From assembly GCA_013359135.1 (NCBI GenBank), contig JABWCN010000007.1, positions 17,111 through 81,110 of the forward strand: DNA of 64,000 nucleotides, given 5' to 3'. The translations under genes were made by a program, and so were the position numbers. The DNA comes from Pseudobdellovibrionaceae bacterium. GTDB taxonomy: Bacteria; Bdellovibrionota; Bdellovibrionia; Bdellovibrionales; Bdellovibrionaceae. A model generated the notes under the pieces. That model saw only the letters and a list, made by a program, of their open reading frames with translations. It was not told the origin of the DNA and did not search any database. Below are positions 35,731-44,099 of the stretch, in pieces (positions within the stretch are counted from its first letter, which is position 1; every line of letters begins with the position of its first letter).

Positions 35731-37190
35731 CTAAAAAAAATAGAAATAAAGTCTCACTTTTTTTTGTATCATTAGTGGTAATTTGTACTATTAGATTTGA
35801 GGCTATTTGTTCAGAGATAGGGAGCGTAGATCTTTCAAAAAGCGTCAAAGTGATTAATGTGTTTAGTGGGGCACCACAAGCTATTGACGGCCCTTCTAAG
35901 TATGCAGGATTTGGGGATATAGCTGCAAATTTAGTTGCCTCGAGTGAGATTAAATCTCGTTATCCTGATAAGAAAGTTAGGTTAATCGTTACATCGGCGT
36001 TTAATCGCATAGATCCACTTATTCCAACTACGGATGAAATAGTTAAGATTATGGCACCTCAACTTGATCCTTCAAAAAAAGGAGTTGTTCAAATGTATGG
36101 GGATGTGGAGGTCGTGTTTATTCCCGTGGATTTTAAAAAAGCATTACAAATTAATTCTATGGTTTCCTACTATTGGGAATTGTTTAAGTTGAAGCTTGTA
36201 TTACCATCCCATATTCCAACATCAGATTTAAATTTAAATTTTTCCGCTTATCCTGGGGGTGAGCAAGTTTTAAGAATGAACACTAAGGTTGCAATAGGTG
36301 TCGAAGAACACTATGGAGACTCTAATTTAGTTAATCTTTTATATCCTTTTAAATCAACGAGAACTGCCTCTGTAACAGAGTTAACATCGGGACCATTTTC
36401 TACAGGTTTCATGTTAACTTTCAATCGTCCTAATAGTGAACAGAGTATAAATCTGATCCGCGAATGGAGTGAATCAAACGGTAAGGTCGTTCCCAGTGGA
36501 GATTTTTTACCACAAATAGCTTATTCTGCGGGGTGGCGATCTATACAGATATATATCGATGCACTCTCAAAATTAGAGCAACCGGAGAAACCAATAGTTC
36601 TTTTTGTAAAAGATTTTCCTGAGTTAAATTTTAAAAATTTACCGAAATCAGTTACTGTTATTCCTGTAAAAGGTTTGCCTCACGAAGTTATGAGTGCCTT
36701 AATACAAGAATCTTATTTCTCTCCTTTAGTTACTGGTGATATTTCATATGGCCAAGCTCTTAGCAGCGTAAGATCTGAAGGTAAATCTTTGATTTATGAA
36801 AGTCCTGAGTGGAAAGTAGAAAGTGCTTTTGGAACAAAGAAACTAATTGCTAAAGATTTAAAAGTAGATGCTTCACTGTTAGATCCGATGTTTATGTTAA
36901 CTGAGGAACTAGATACTTTAGATTTGAAAGGTCTTAACGAGAAAGCCTCAAAATTAGCTATTTTCTTGAATGACAAAGAACTTCAAATAAAAATTTCTAA
37001 GAGTATTATTAACCGTCAAGAAAGTTGGGATATTATTGGGAATATATTTAAAATTGCAAATCATTTGATTGATGATATAGGGACACAGGGTTTAAAAAAT
37101 ATAAAAGGGAGTAGGTCAAGAGATAGTTTAAAGTCTAATATTCAATTGTTATTCGGTAAAGGTGCACAATGTGTTAAATACTATGATTAA
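35706..37190 (+). CDS. Exported GT-B-like protein with C-terminal C-x3-Y motif
   Basis: A 494-residue exported protein; the hydrophobic signal segment is SLFFVSLVVICTI. The early segment GPSKYAGFGDIAANLVASSE, Rossmann-like strands (VRLIVTSAFNR, PIVLFVKDFP, VTVIPVKGLPHEVMSAL) and a late VTGDISYGQALSS resemble GT-B glycosyltransferases, where the C-terminal domain binds the nucleotide sugar. The exact family is not recognised, so a glycosyltransferase role is a guess from fold pattern. The protein ends GAQCVKYYD, with the only cysteine of the mature chain in a C-x-x-x-Y motif. It is the middle gene of a three-gene operon with overlapping ends. Confidence 0.6.
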   Translation: MFTILFTLTKKNRNKVSLFFVSLVVICTIRFEAICSEIGSVDLSKSVKVINVFSGAPQAIDGPSKYAGFGDIAANLVASSEIKSRYPDKKVRLIVTSAFNRIDPLIPTTDEIVKIMAPQLDPSKKGVVQMYGDVEVVFIPVDFKKALQINSMVSYYWELFKLKLVLPSHIPTSDLNLNFSAYPGGEQVLRMNTKVAIGVEEHYGDSNLVNLLYPFKSTRTASVTELTSGPFSTGFMLTFNRPNSEQSINLIREWSESNGKVVPSGDFLPQIAYSAGWRSIQIYIDALSKLEQPEKPIVLFVKDFPELNFKNLPKSVTVIPVKGLPHEVMSALIQESYFSPLVTGDISYGQALSSVRSEGKSLIYESPEWKVESAFGTKKLIAKDLKVDASLLDPMFMLTEELDTLDLKGLNEKASKLAIFLNDKELQIKISKSIINRQESWDIIGNIFKIANHLIDDIGTQGLKNIKGSRSRDSLKSNIQLLFGKGAQCVKYYD

Positions 37191-38331
37191 ATTTTTTAGA
37201 AAAAAAATTTATTATTTTGGCTTTTTAATGATCTTAGCTGTTGAGGTTAAAGCTAGTTGTCTCAATAAATATACAGATACAAAAGCTTCTGTTGCTAAGA
37301 TGAATCGAGACGAATTACCATCTGTTTTAAAAGATTTAATTCGAGATGGAGCTGTTTTTAATCAGGATGATTTAGTCAGAAACGATCATTTTACTAAATC
37401 TATGGAAAATGTAAAAAAGATAGATAATCAGAAGAAAATTCAAAAAGAACTTTCAAAGTTTAAACCCATACTAGAGATTAAAAACCATCATAATGACATT
37501 CAGATATACTTAGTTAATGGATATGAAATACCTGAAACTTTAAAAAAAGTTGGTGAGTTAAGAGAATTAAATTTTAGGAGAGTTTTTGAAGGAAGTGGGA
37601 AAAAAACTGATTTGGACTCGTTTGATCTTAGTTATAAGCATCTTGTTATTGTAGAGAGTAAATCAAAAAATATTTTAGGTTCTTGTCGATTAGGTTTAGG
37701 CAACCAACTAGTTCGGTCAAATTATAATAATTTTTATGCAAGAAGTTTTTTTAATTTTGATAGTATTCCCTCTGAGGTAATGGAGAGAACAGTTGAAGTT
37801 GGAAGAGTTTTTGTAAACGTTGCAACGGGAGGGCCTCAAGTAATTAGAGCTCTTGATGCGATCTGGAGAGGAATAGGAACATTTCTTAGCGACAATCCTA
37901 GATATAGGTACTTGTTAAGTACATTAAGTATTTCACAGGCTTATTCTAATATTTCTAAGGCTACTATTATGAGTTACTTTGAAAAAAAACATCGTTCTTT
38001 ATTTTTTGAAAAAATTATTTCTTTAAATCCTGTTCAAATTCGAGATTCGACTAAAAAATATGGTGAAATTCTTGCCTCAAAAGCAAACTCAATAAAAGAA
38101 CTTAATAGCTTAATCGTTGGGCTTGATGGAATATCAGTCCCACCATTGTATATTGCTAATTCCAAATTAGGTGCTGAGTTTTTAGGGTTTAATTCAGATT
38201 CTGATTTTAATACGATTGATGGTCTGTTACTCATAGATATATCAAAGGTTTCTAAGGATGAAAAAGTTAGGAAAGAACTAATTAAGTACTTAGGTAAAGG
38301 GAGTGAAGAATATTTAGAATATCAAAACTAG
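37183..38331 (+). CDS. Exported OlsB-like N-acyltransferase with N-terminal C-x3-Y motif
   Basis: About 382 residues. The signal peptide (IKFFRKKIYYFGFLMILAVEVKA) is followed at once by SCLNKYTD, giving Cys26 and Tyr30. The catalytic domain fits the Acetyltransf_5/OlsB family, which attaches a fatty acid to ornithine in ornithine lipid synthesis: LRELNFRRVF, then TDLDSFDLSYKHLVIVES, LGSCRLG, VEVGRVFV and IWRGIGTFL. Relatives use acyl-ACP in the cytoplasm, so an exported version is odd. The start is unclear: ATG 37183 gives the best signal peptide; GTG at 37162 or 37171 is possible, all overlapping the previous gene. It is the last gene of the operon starting at 32767. Confidence 0.7.
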   Translation: MIKFFRKKIYYFGFLMILAVEVKASCLNKYTDTKASVAKMNRDELPSVLKDLIRDGAVFNQDDLVRNDHFTKSMENVKKIDNQKKIQKELSKFKPILEIKNHHNDIQIYLVNGYEIPETLKKVGELRELNFRRVFEGSGKKTDLDSFDLSYKHLVIVESKSKNILGSCRLGLGNQLVRSNYNNFYARSFFNFDSIPSEVMERTVEVGRVFVNVATGGPQVIRALDAIWRGIGTFLSDNPRYRYLLSTLSISQAYSNISKATIMSYFEKKHRSLFFEKIISLNPVQIRDSTKKYGEILASKANSIKELNSLIVGLDGISVPPLYIANSKLGAEFLGFNSDSDFNTIDGLLLIDISKVSKDEKVRKELIKYLGKGSEEYLEYQN

Positions 38332-38662
38332 TCTTCATCTTTGGAATAATTTAACTAACTTTTTTCAAAGATAAATGTGAATTAAATATTCAATAAATCT
38401 GTCATTTTTTCTTCACATGATTTAAAAAAAATACAAAAAATTCAAATTTTTATAGCAAAATTTGCTGTTAGTTTAAAATATCCTTATAAATTTCAATACT
38501 TTCTTATTGTCGTTTATTATGACATATAGTTTTTTTAGAACAAAAAAAATACAGTTGAAAAAAACTGCAATTACTTTACATTTCACAGCAGTTAAATTCA
38601 AAACTGAATTTTTATAATTTGTCAAAAACGCAGATTAACTGCATTAATAAAAGGAGTTCTTT
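38332..38662. other. 331-base AT-rich leader region with candidate promoter
   Basis: Very AT-rich. A TATAAT at 38613-38618 may serve as the -10 of the next gene. In the presumed untranslated leader GCAG-ATTAA-CTGC (38630-38642) can form a small stem, and GCAGTTAA (38588-38595) is inverted at TTAACTGC (38635-38642). ATCTTTG (38336-38342) and CAAAGAT (38367-38373) may form a weak 3' structure of the preceding operon. Confidence 0.4.
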
Positions 38663-39043
38663 ATGAAAAAAATTTTAGCAGCTGTTGCTATGTCATTAGT
38701 TGGTTTTTCAGCTATGGCAGAAGTCTATGTTCCCTACAACCAATGGACTTATCTTCCACACTGTGGTGGATATACTAAATTAGTATGTCCTGATGTTTCT
38801 AATGCTAAACAAACTAGTCAGTGTGAAATTAAGTTTAGCGAGAGCTACAATTGTAACAGAGTTAAATTGTACGTTGGATATGATTATTATCCTAAATTAG
38901 TTACTTCTGAAGTAGCTATGCAAGGTTCTTTTTATGTAGATTATTCTAAAATAAATAAACTTGGATCTGATAACTTCAGAACTTATATGTATTCAACATC
39001 AACTGATACATACGAACAAGTTTATTACCAATTTAACTACTAA
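38663..39043 (+). CDS. Small secreted four-cysteine protein (paralog of 27705-28085)
   Basis: A 126-residue exported protein (signal ending SAMAE) with four cysteines: LPHCGGYTKLVC, SQCEIKF and NCNRVKLY. It matches the minus-strand protein at 27705-28085 in length, in all four cysteines, and in the blocks LVC, YYP, TSEV and INKL. The mature chain is rich in Tyr and beta strands (YDYYPKLVTSEV, TYEQVYYQFNY), like a small secreted beta protein with two disulfides. AAGGAG seven bases before the ATG, its own promoter region and a strong terminator right after suggest a single, well-expressed gene. Family unknown. Confidence 0.85.
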   Translation: MKKILAAVAMSLVGFSAMAEVYVPYNQWTYLPHCGGYTKLVCPDVSNAKQTSQCEIKFSESYNCNRVKLYVGYDYYPKLVTSEVAMQGSFYVDYSKINKLGSDNFRTYMYSTSTDTYEQVYYQFNY

Positions 39044-39076
39044 TTTAGTTAGATAAAATATAAGAAGACTTACTTC

Positions 39077-39101
39077 AAGGGCCGTTAATGGCCCTTTTTT
39101 T
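39077..39101 (+). terminator. Strong intrinsic terminator
   Basis: AAGGGCC (39077-39083), loop GTTAAT, GGCCCTT (39090-39096), then five more T. It follows the small secreted gene by 33 bases and overlaps the last codons of the convergent DUF885 gene. Confidence 0.92.
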
Positions 39102-40926
39102 GTGCTTTAAGTTTTGTGTTTAGCCACGCGTGAACGACATCAGACAAGGTCTCCATAGGAACAGCTCCTTGTTCGAGAATAGTTTTATGGAACTCTTTTA
39201 TATCAAAATTTTTGCCAAGTTGATCTTGGGCTTGTTTTTTTAACTCTAAAATTTGAAGTTGACCCATTTTATAGGCTAAAGCTTGTCCTGGCATAGCTAT
39301 ATAACGGTCAATTTCGTTCTCAGATTGGAGACGGTCTTTGGGAACATACTCCATGAAGTAAGTTAAGGCTTTTTCTTTGCTCCATCCAAGCGTATGCATA
39401 CCAGTATCAACGACAAGACGGACGGCTCGCCACATTTCAAAAGTGAGCTTTCCATAATGAGAGTAGGGATCTTTATATAGATTCATATCCTTGCCAAGTT
39501 CTTCAGAATAAAGTCCCCAACCTTCAATAAAAGCTGTATAAAATAGGTGCTTGCGAAACTCTGGTAAATCTCCTTGTTCTTGAGCTAAAGATATTTGTAA
39601 GTGGTGTCCCGGAACAGCTTCATGAACAGTAAGGACTTCCATTTCCCATTTTGGTCGTGAATCTAAATTATAAGTGTTAGCTTCAAAATAACCAGCACGG
39701 TTGGATGCAGCACTTCCTGGAAAATAATAAGCCGTTGGAGAGGCAGCTGCTTTTTGTTCGGCTATGGGTCTGACTCCGTATGTAAGTCTTGGTAGTGGAT
39801 TAAAAAGACGTGGTAATTCAGGATCAATTTGTTTAGCAATGTCACGATAGGCTGAGATAAGATCTTTCGCTGAGGTAAAGTAAAACTGTTTATCTGTTTT
39901 TAAAAAATCATGAAATTCTTTTTTACTACCTTTGAAGTTTAACTTTTCTCTGATTTGTGACATTTCATCATCAATACGAGCAACTTCTTTAACACCAAGA
40001 TTATGGATTTCTAGAGCTGATTTTTTAATGGTAGTATGGTGATGAATTAAATAATTATACCAGTTTGAACCGTCAGGAAGTTCTGAGCAAGAAAAGCTTT
40101 CTCGAGCTTCGGGAATATATTTCTCTTGAAGGAATTTATGTAGTTTTTCAAGAGCTGGATTGATTGAAGAGAGAATGACTTCCTGAGTTTCCAATAGAAT
40201 CTTACTTCTTTCTTCATTTGAAATTGAGGTAGGCATTTCTATCATTATTTGATAAAGTGGACTTTCTTTTGGATTTTTAAAAATCATTTTTGCCACTTGA
40301 TCAGGAGTTTTTTTCATTAAAAATTTAGGAGTGGTTATCTTTTTTTTAATTCCTAAATCCAGCAGAGTGATTGTCTGATCGACATAAGTAGGAAAAGTAC
40401 GCATTCGTTGAAGCTTATCTTGAAAGTTTTTAAGTGAAGTCTTCGGGCTAGAATCAATATCATCAATAAAGTATAGATGTAGGCCTTCCATTTGATTAAT
40501 TTGTAAATACTCTTCTGGAAACTGATAGGAATCTAAAATAAGTTGAGTTTTCTTTAATAGTAAGTCGTAACTAATTCTATTTTTTGAGTTTAACTTTTTA
40601 ACAGAAATTTTTTTTAACAAAGTTAAATGACATCGAGTGGTTAGTTTTTGTAGAGTGATATTTTGTAGGCTTAAATCGGGCCATTGATCATCAAAACCAG
40701 AATATCCAATGCTAGAAGCCCAAGTTGGGTTAGCTTGCATCCACTGATTCCAGATAAAAGCAAATAAATTTTCTGCTTTTTGATTTTCATCCTTAGCCTT
40801 TTGCTGATTTGTATTGCTAAAATCGAAATGAATACAGGTCTTGTGAGAATCTGCTTTTGTTGGCCAGGCAGGCGCGAAGCTGGCTAATAAAAGCATAAGA
40901 ATACTTGTATAGATAGATCTTAACAT
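39085..40926 (-). CDS. DUF885-family exported peptidase-like protein
   Basis: A 613-residue exported protein (signal ending APAWPTKA) of the DUF885 family. The zinc-binding helix is HEAVPGHHLQ (near residue 445), with FIEGWGLYSEELG about 35 residues later providing the acidic ligand, the arrangement of gluzincin peptidases. Family members cleave peptides or are uncharacterised; several are lipoproteins or periplasmic. AAGGAG before the ATG supports the start. The mature N-terminus HKTCIHFDF resembles the C-x-x-x-Y motif of other exported proteins here but lacks the Tyr and has other cysteines. It stands alone, convergent with the small secreted gene, whose terminator overlaps its stop. Confidence 0.87.
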   Translation of the reverse strand: MLRSIYTSILMLLLASFAPAWPTKADSHKTCIHFDFSNTNQQKAKDENQKAENLFAFIWNQWMQANPTWASSIGYSGFDDQWPDLSLQNITLQKLTTRCHLTLLKKISVKKLNSKNRISYDLLLKKTQLILDSYQFPEEYLQINQMEGLHLYFIDDIDSSPKTSLKNFQDKLQRMRTFPTYVDQTITLLDLGIKKKITTPKFLMKKTPDQVAKMIFKNPKESPLYQIMIEMPTSISNEERSKILLETQEVILSSINPALEKLHKFLQEKYIPEARESFSCSELPDGSNWYNYLIHHHTTIKKSALEIHNLGVKEVARIDDEMSQIREKLNFKGSKKEFHDFLKTDKQFYFTSAKDLISAYRDIAKQIDPELPRLFNPLPRLTYGVRPIAEQKAAASPTAYYFPGSAASNRAGYFEANTYNLDSRPKWEMEVLTVHEAVPGHHLQISLAQEQGDLPEFRKHLFYTAFIEGWGLYSEELGKDMNLYKDPYSHYGKLTFEMWRAVRLVVDTGMHTLGWSKEKALTYFMEYVPKDRLQSENEIDRYIAMPGQALAYKMGQLQILELKKQAQDQLGKNFDIKEFHKTILEQGAVPMETLSDVVHAWLNTKLKAQKKGH

Positions 40927-40957
40927 GGAAGCTCCTTAAAAGGTGAAAAGGATTTAT

Positions 40958-41266
40958 TTAGAAAGAGTAGTAACCAACAAGACTAATGCAATCAGACTTG
41001 TAGTTATTCACGTAGGAATGTTTCGTATTTGCAGGAATTTCGATACGATCACCAGGTCTGAGTAAAATTTGGTTGCCTGCGATTTTACATAGAAGTTCCC
41101 CCTGGCATATAATTCTAATTTCAAGAAAAGTGTGATAATGCTCCTTGAATGTTTGCCCTGAAGCAATGGTCTCTTCAATAAAATCTTGATCTGATTTGAT
41201 TTGATAACAACTTCTAATTTCATCAATACTAAGGGTTTTATCGCCCTGCCATCTTTGAACTATCAT
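40958..41266 (-). CDS. Single-domain cupin
   Basis: A 102-residue cytoplasmic cupin. FKEHYHTFLEIRI contains the metal-binding His pair and Glu of cupin motif 1, and RPGDRIEIPANTKHSYVN is motif 2 with the last His. The ligand is unknown; such proteins include small dioxygenases and binding proteins. The start ATG overlaps the hemB stop (ATGA), with AAGGAG inside the hemB end, so it is cotranslated with hemB. A role in heme or iron handling is only suggested by that context. Confidence 0.85.
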   Translation of the reverse strand: MIVQRWQGDKTLSIDEIRSCYQIKSDQDFIEETIASGQTFKEHYHTFLEIRIICQGELLCKIAGNQILLRPGDRIEIPANTKHSYVNNYKSDCISLVGYYSF

Positions 41267-42252
41267 TTGAGCTCCTTTTGCATAATCTCTGCATACTCAG
41301 GCGCATGGTAGGTAAAAATCATATCGGCTCCAGCTCTGTGTATGGAAGTTAAAATTTCAAGAATGGCTTTTTTACCATCGATCCAACCTTTTTCAGCCGA
41401 GGCTTTGACCATTGCATATTCGCCACTGACATTGTAAGCGGCAACGGGAAGTATACTTTTTTCTTTAACCTTTGAAATGACATCCAAATATGAGAGCGCT
41501 GGTTTAACCATGAGTACATCAGCGCCTTCTAGGAAATCAAGTTTGGCCTCTTTTAAAGCTTCTTTCTGATTTCTAAAATCCATTTGGTAAGTTTTTTTGT
41601 CACCGGCTCTGGGTGCAGAGTCTAGAGCTTCGCGAAAAGGGCCATAAAAGCTAGAAGCGTATTTAGCGCTGTATGAGACAATTCCCGTATCGATATAGCG
41701 ACTTTGTTCGAGGGCTTCTCTAATTTTTTTCACGCGACCGTCCATCATATCACTAGGGCAGACGAAGTCAGCTCCATTGCGTGCATGAATTACAGCCATT
41801 TCAGCAAGTACTGCAACAGTTTCGTCATTAAGTATTTTACCATTAGCAACAAGACCATCATGCCCATCACTAGAAAATGGATCCAAGGCTAAATCAGTAA
41901 AGATGGCTATTTCAGGATGGCGTTCTTTTATTTGCTGTAAAGCCTTTGGTAAAAAACCATTTTCATTTAAGGCTTCAGAAGATTCAGAATTTTTTAAATT
42001 TTCATCAATTTTTGGAAATAAAGCAATATTTTTAATGCCAAGTTTCTTCCAGTCCGTGAGTTTTTTTAAAAAAATATCCATACTGTAACGAAATTGACCC
42101 GGCATTGCTAGAATAGGATCCATTTTTTGAGAACCACTTTGAATAAAACAGGGATAAATTAAACGTTCCATTCCTGGATAAGAAATTTCGTGGGATAATT
42201 CTCTGATATTGGTTGTTGACCTGAGTCTTCTAGGTCTATGTAGTGATTTCAT
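41263..42252 (-). CDS. hemB: Delta-aminolevulinic acid dehydratase HemB
   Basis: Joins two 5-aminolevulinates into porphobilinogen in heme synthesis. The Schiff-base lysine region is LMVKPALSYLDVI, with the second active-site Lys in FVCPSDMMDGRV and nearby helices. The metal loop reads TDLALDPFSSDGHDGL: aspartates and alanine replace the three zinc cysteines, the pattern of magnesium-dependent HemB as in Pseudomonas and plants. At 329 residues it has the usual length. The gene overlaps the cupin by ATGA. Heme supply fits the many c-type cytochromes in this window. Confidence 0.95.
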   Translation of the reverse strand: MKSLHRPRRLRSTTNIRELSHEISYPGMERLIYPCFIQSGSQKMDPILAMPGQFRYSMDIFLKKLTDWKKLGIKNIALFPKIDENLKNSESSEALNENGFLPKALQQIKERHPEIAIFTDLALDPFSSDGHDGLVANGKILNDETVAVLAEMAVIHARNGADFVCPSDMMDGRVKKIREALEQSRYIDTGIVSYSAKYASSFYGPFREALDSAPRAGDKKTYQMDFRNQKEALKEAKLDFLEGADVLMVKPALSYLDVISKVKEKSILPVAAYNVSGEYAMVKASAEKGWIDGKKAILEILTSIHRAGADMIFTYHAPEYAEIMQKELK

Positions 42253-42309
42253 GTCCCAAGGCTATCTTAAAAAAATCAGAAAGAAAAGCACTTGTTTTGT
42301 TGGTTTCTG

Positions 42310-43143
42310 TTAACGACCTGGGAAAACTTCAAAGCGTTGACGCCAAGCTGGAGGCAGCTTCTCATCAAGAATTTTTTCGGCTCTGTTTAAACTGTATCGT
42401 CCTGATAAGTGTTTTAGTAAAACTTTTTCTGCCTTGATGTATGGCAGCCTTGAAATGATTTCGTCAAAATGGATATGTCCCCAGGTTTTAGCTTGTTCAA
42501 TTGTTTTTTTATCATCAATGAAAGTACTTTCTAAAAAAAGAATTTCCGACTCATAAAGGTGGGGGTTCATGTCTAGGAACTCAATTTCTGTATCTCCAGA
42601 AAAACTAATCAATATTTTTTCTTTTTCTATCTCGATTGGAATACCTTTTTTTTTCAGCTCAGCTAGAGCTTGTGAGTTTTTATTTTGGAATTCAGGAGCT
42701 AAACTTTTATGGGTTTTGATTAAAGAAAACCCAAATGAATCAATACGGTGTTTAGTTTTAAAGGGGCGCATTTTAAAACCAGGCTTAAGTGAAATCTCCT
42801 TAAAGTCTTCTAAGGCAAAAAACTCAAAATCATAAGTAAATTTTTCGATCTGACTCCAAAGTCTTACAATTTGAGTCATTGGACCAATAAGGCTTGCAGG
42901 CATGTAAAATTGAGGTTTTGGGTGGTGACGCATATTTTTTTGAGAGATAATGTAAGCTATTCCCGCAGCGTGATCCATGTGGCCGTGAGTGATAAAGTAC
43001 TGATGCACATTAAGTAGCCAGTCAAAGCCTTGACCAACATCAATGCAGCAAAGCTGGTCAGGTAAAAGGTATGCAGAGTAGGTCCCAGCAAGAGACACCC
43101 CTTGTATTTTTGTTTCTTTGTATTGCCAAATCTGTTCTTTCAT
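42310..43143 (-). CDS. Metallo-beta-lactamase fold hydrolase, RNase Z-like
   Basis: A 277-residue cytoplasmic protein with the metal motif THGHMDHAAG near residue 52, later FSGDTEIEF, LFLESTF and LLKHLSGRYS, which follow the order of RNase Z and related phosphodiesterases. It lacks the long exosite arm of classical tRNase Z, so a tRNA 3' role is not certain. It lies 57 bases upstream of hemB in the transcription direction and 14 bases after the PilZ gene. Ribosome site before the ATG is weak. Other phosphodiesterase activities in this fold are possible. Confidence 0.75.
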   Translation of the reverse strand: MKEQIWQYKETKIQGVSLAGTYSAYLLPDQLCCIDVGQGFDWLLNVHQYFITHGHMDHAAGIAYIISQKNMRHHPKPQFYMPASLIGPMTQIVRLWSQIEKFTYDFEFFALEDFKEISLKPGFKMRPFKTKHRIDSFGFSLIKTHKSLAPEFQNKNSQALAELKKKGIPIEIEKEKILISFSGDTEIEFLDMNPHLYESEILFLESTFIDDKKTIEQAKTWGHIHFDEIISRLPYIKAEKVLLKHLSGRYSLNRAEKILDEKLPPAWRQRFEVFPGR

Positions 43144-43157
43144 AAACCATAAGCATC

Positions 43158-43889
43158 CTAATGGTTTAAAATCTGAGAGTAAAGTTTTCTTCTGTTTTTT
43201 GCATCAATTTCGCAAAAAGTAATAGCAACTTGGAAATTTTCAGACTCTTTGAGTCTTTTGAGTCGAATTATTTCTGCTTTACTTTCAAACTCGTTATCGG
43301 AAGTCTTTATTTTAAGAGAACTTTCTTTGTCTTTTAATTCAAGAATTAGATCTTTAAATGTTTCAAGTTCAGAAGGTTTAATAAGTAAAAGAGCCCCTGT
43401 TTTAGAGATATTGATTGTCTGCGCAGGCAGGACTTTACTTTGCCCTCTGTCAATTTCCATTTCTACATTGACAGGAATTTTTTTATTGATTCTTCGTGCA
43501 GAACGCCACCAATGACGTTTACGATTTTGTAAAGCTTCCTGGTATTCGGGGACTAGTAGAAAAACGAAAGGAGCTAAGTATAAAAGGCTTCCAGCTAAAG
43601 TTTTGAGAATGGTTTGGTCTTTGTTTGCGAGAAAAAAAGAGTTACTAAAAACAAGAAGTGCAAGAAATCCCACGGAAAGATTTAACTTCTTGTCTACTGT
43701 CCATGAAAAATAGGCGGAAATCAAACTTGCGAGAATGATTCCTAAAAGTAAGGGGTGAAACTCAAAAAAAACTCTATGGGCGTGTTGCCAGCTAAGGTCC
43801 TTAAAAAAGAGAATCTGAAACGGGAAGGTAAAGACCATCATCGTCAAATAACAAGTTAAAAAGAGGTAATAAAAAGGTTTTTGTCTCAT
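43158..43889 (-). CDS. Membrane PilZ-domain protein
   Basis: A 243-residue protein with four hydrophobic helices in the first 120 residues (FYYLFLTCYLTMMVF, HPLLLGIILASLISA, SVGFLALLVFSNSFFL, LLYLAPFVFLLVPEY) and a cytoplasmic C-terminal PilZ domain. The c-di-GMP site motifs are RSARR (RxxxR) and NISKTG (N/DxSxxG). PilZ domains report c-di-GMP levels to motility, polysaccharide or envelope enzymes; the output here is unknown. GAAGAGAG precedes the ATG. It starts the run of minus-strand genes PilZ, hydrolase, hemB, cupin. Confidence 0.82.
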   Translation of the reverse strand: MRQKPFYYLFLTCYLTMMVFTFPFQILFFKDLSWQHAHRVFFEFHPLLLGIILASLISAYFSWTVDKKLNLSVGFLALLVFSNSFFLANKDQTILKTLAGSLLYLAPFVFLLVPEYQEALQNRKRHWWRSARRINKKIPVNVEMEIDRGQSKVLPAQTINISKTGALLLIKPSELETFKDLILELKDKESSLKIKTSDNEFESKAEIIRLKRLKESENFQVAITFCEIDAKNRRKLYSQILNH

Positions 43890-44099
43890 ATAATCTCTCT
43901 TCGGTTTAAGGTCTTTCTAAGTTAATTATTAAAAACAAACTTAAACCTTAGACCTGAAATCATTATATCACTTAAAAGGGGTCAAGAAAAAGGTGTTGTC
44001 TCATTGGCAAAATCTTAGACAAATTTAAGCTCTAAGTTTAAATTCACTTTGACCAAGCCTTTGAGCCTGGGTAAATTCAATGGCATTCGAGGGAGTTCT

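Noticed and set aside
39085..40926. Mature N-terminus of the DUF885 protein, CIHFDF, as a tenth C-x-x-x-Y protein
   Set aside because: The position of the Tyr is Asp, and the protein has other cysteines; counted only as a near-miss.
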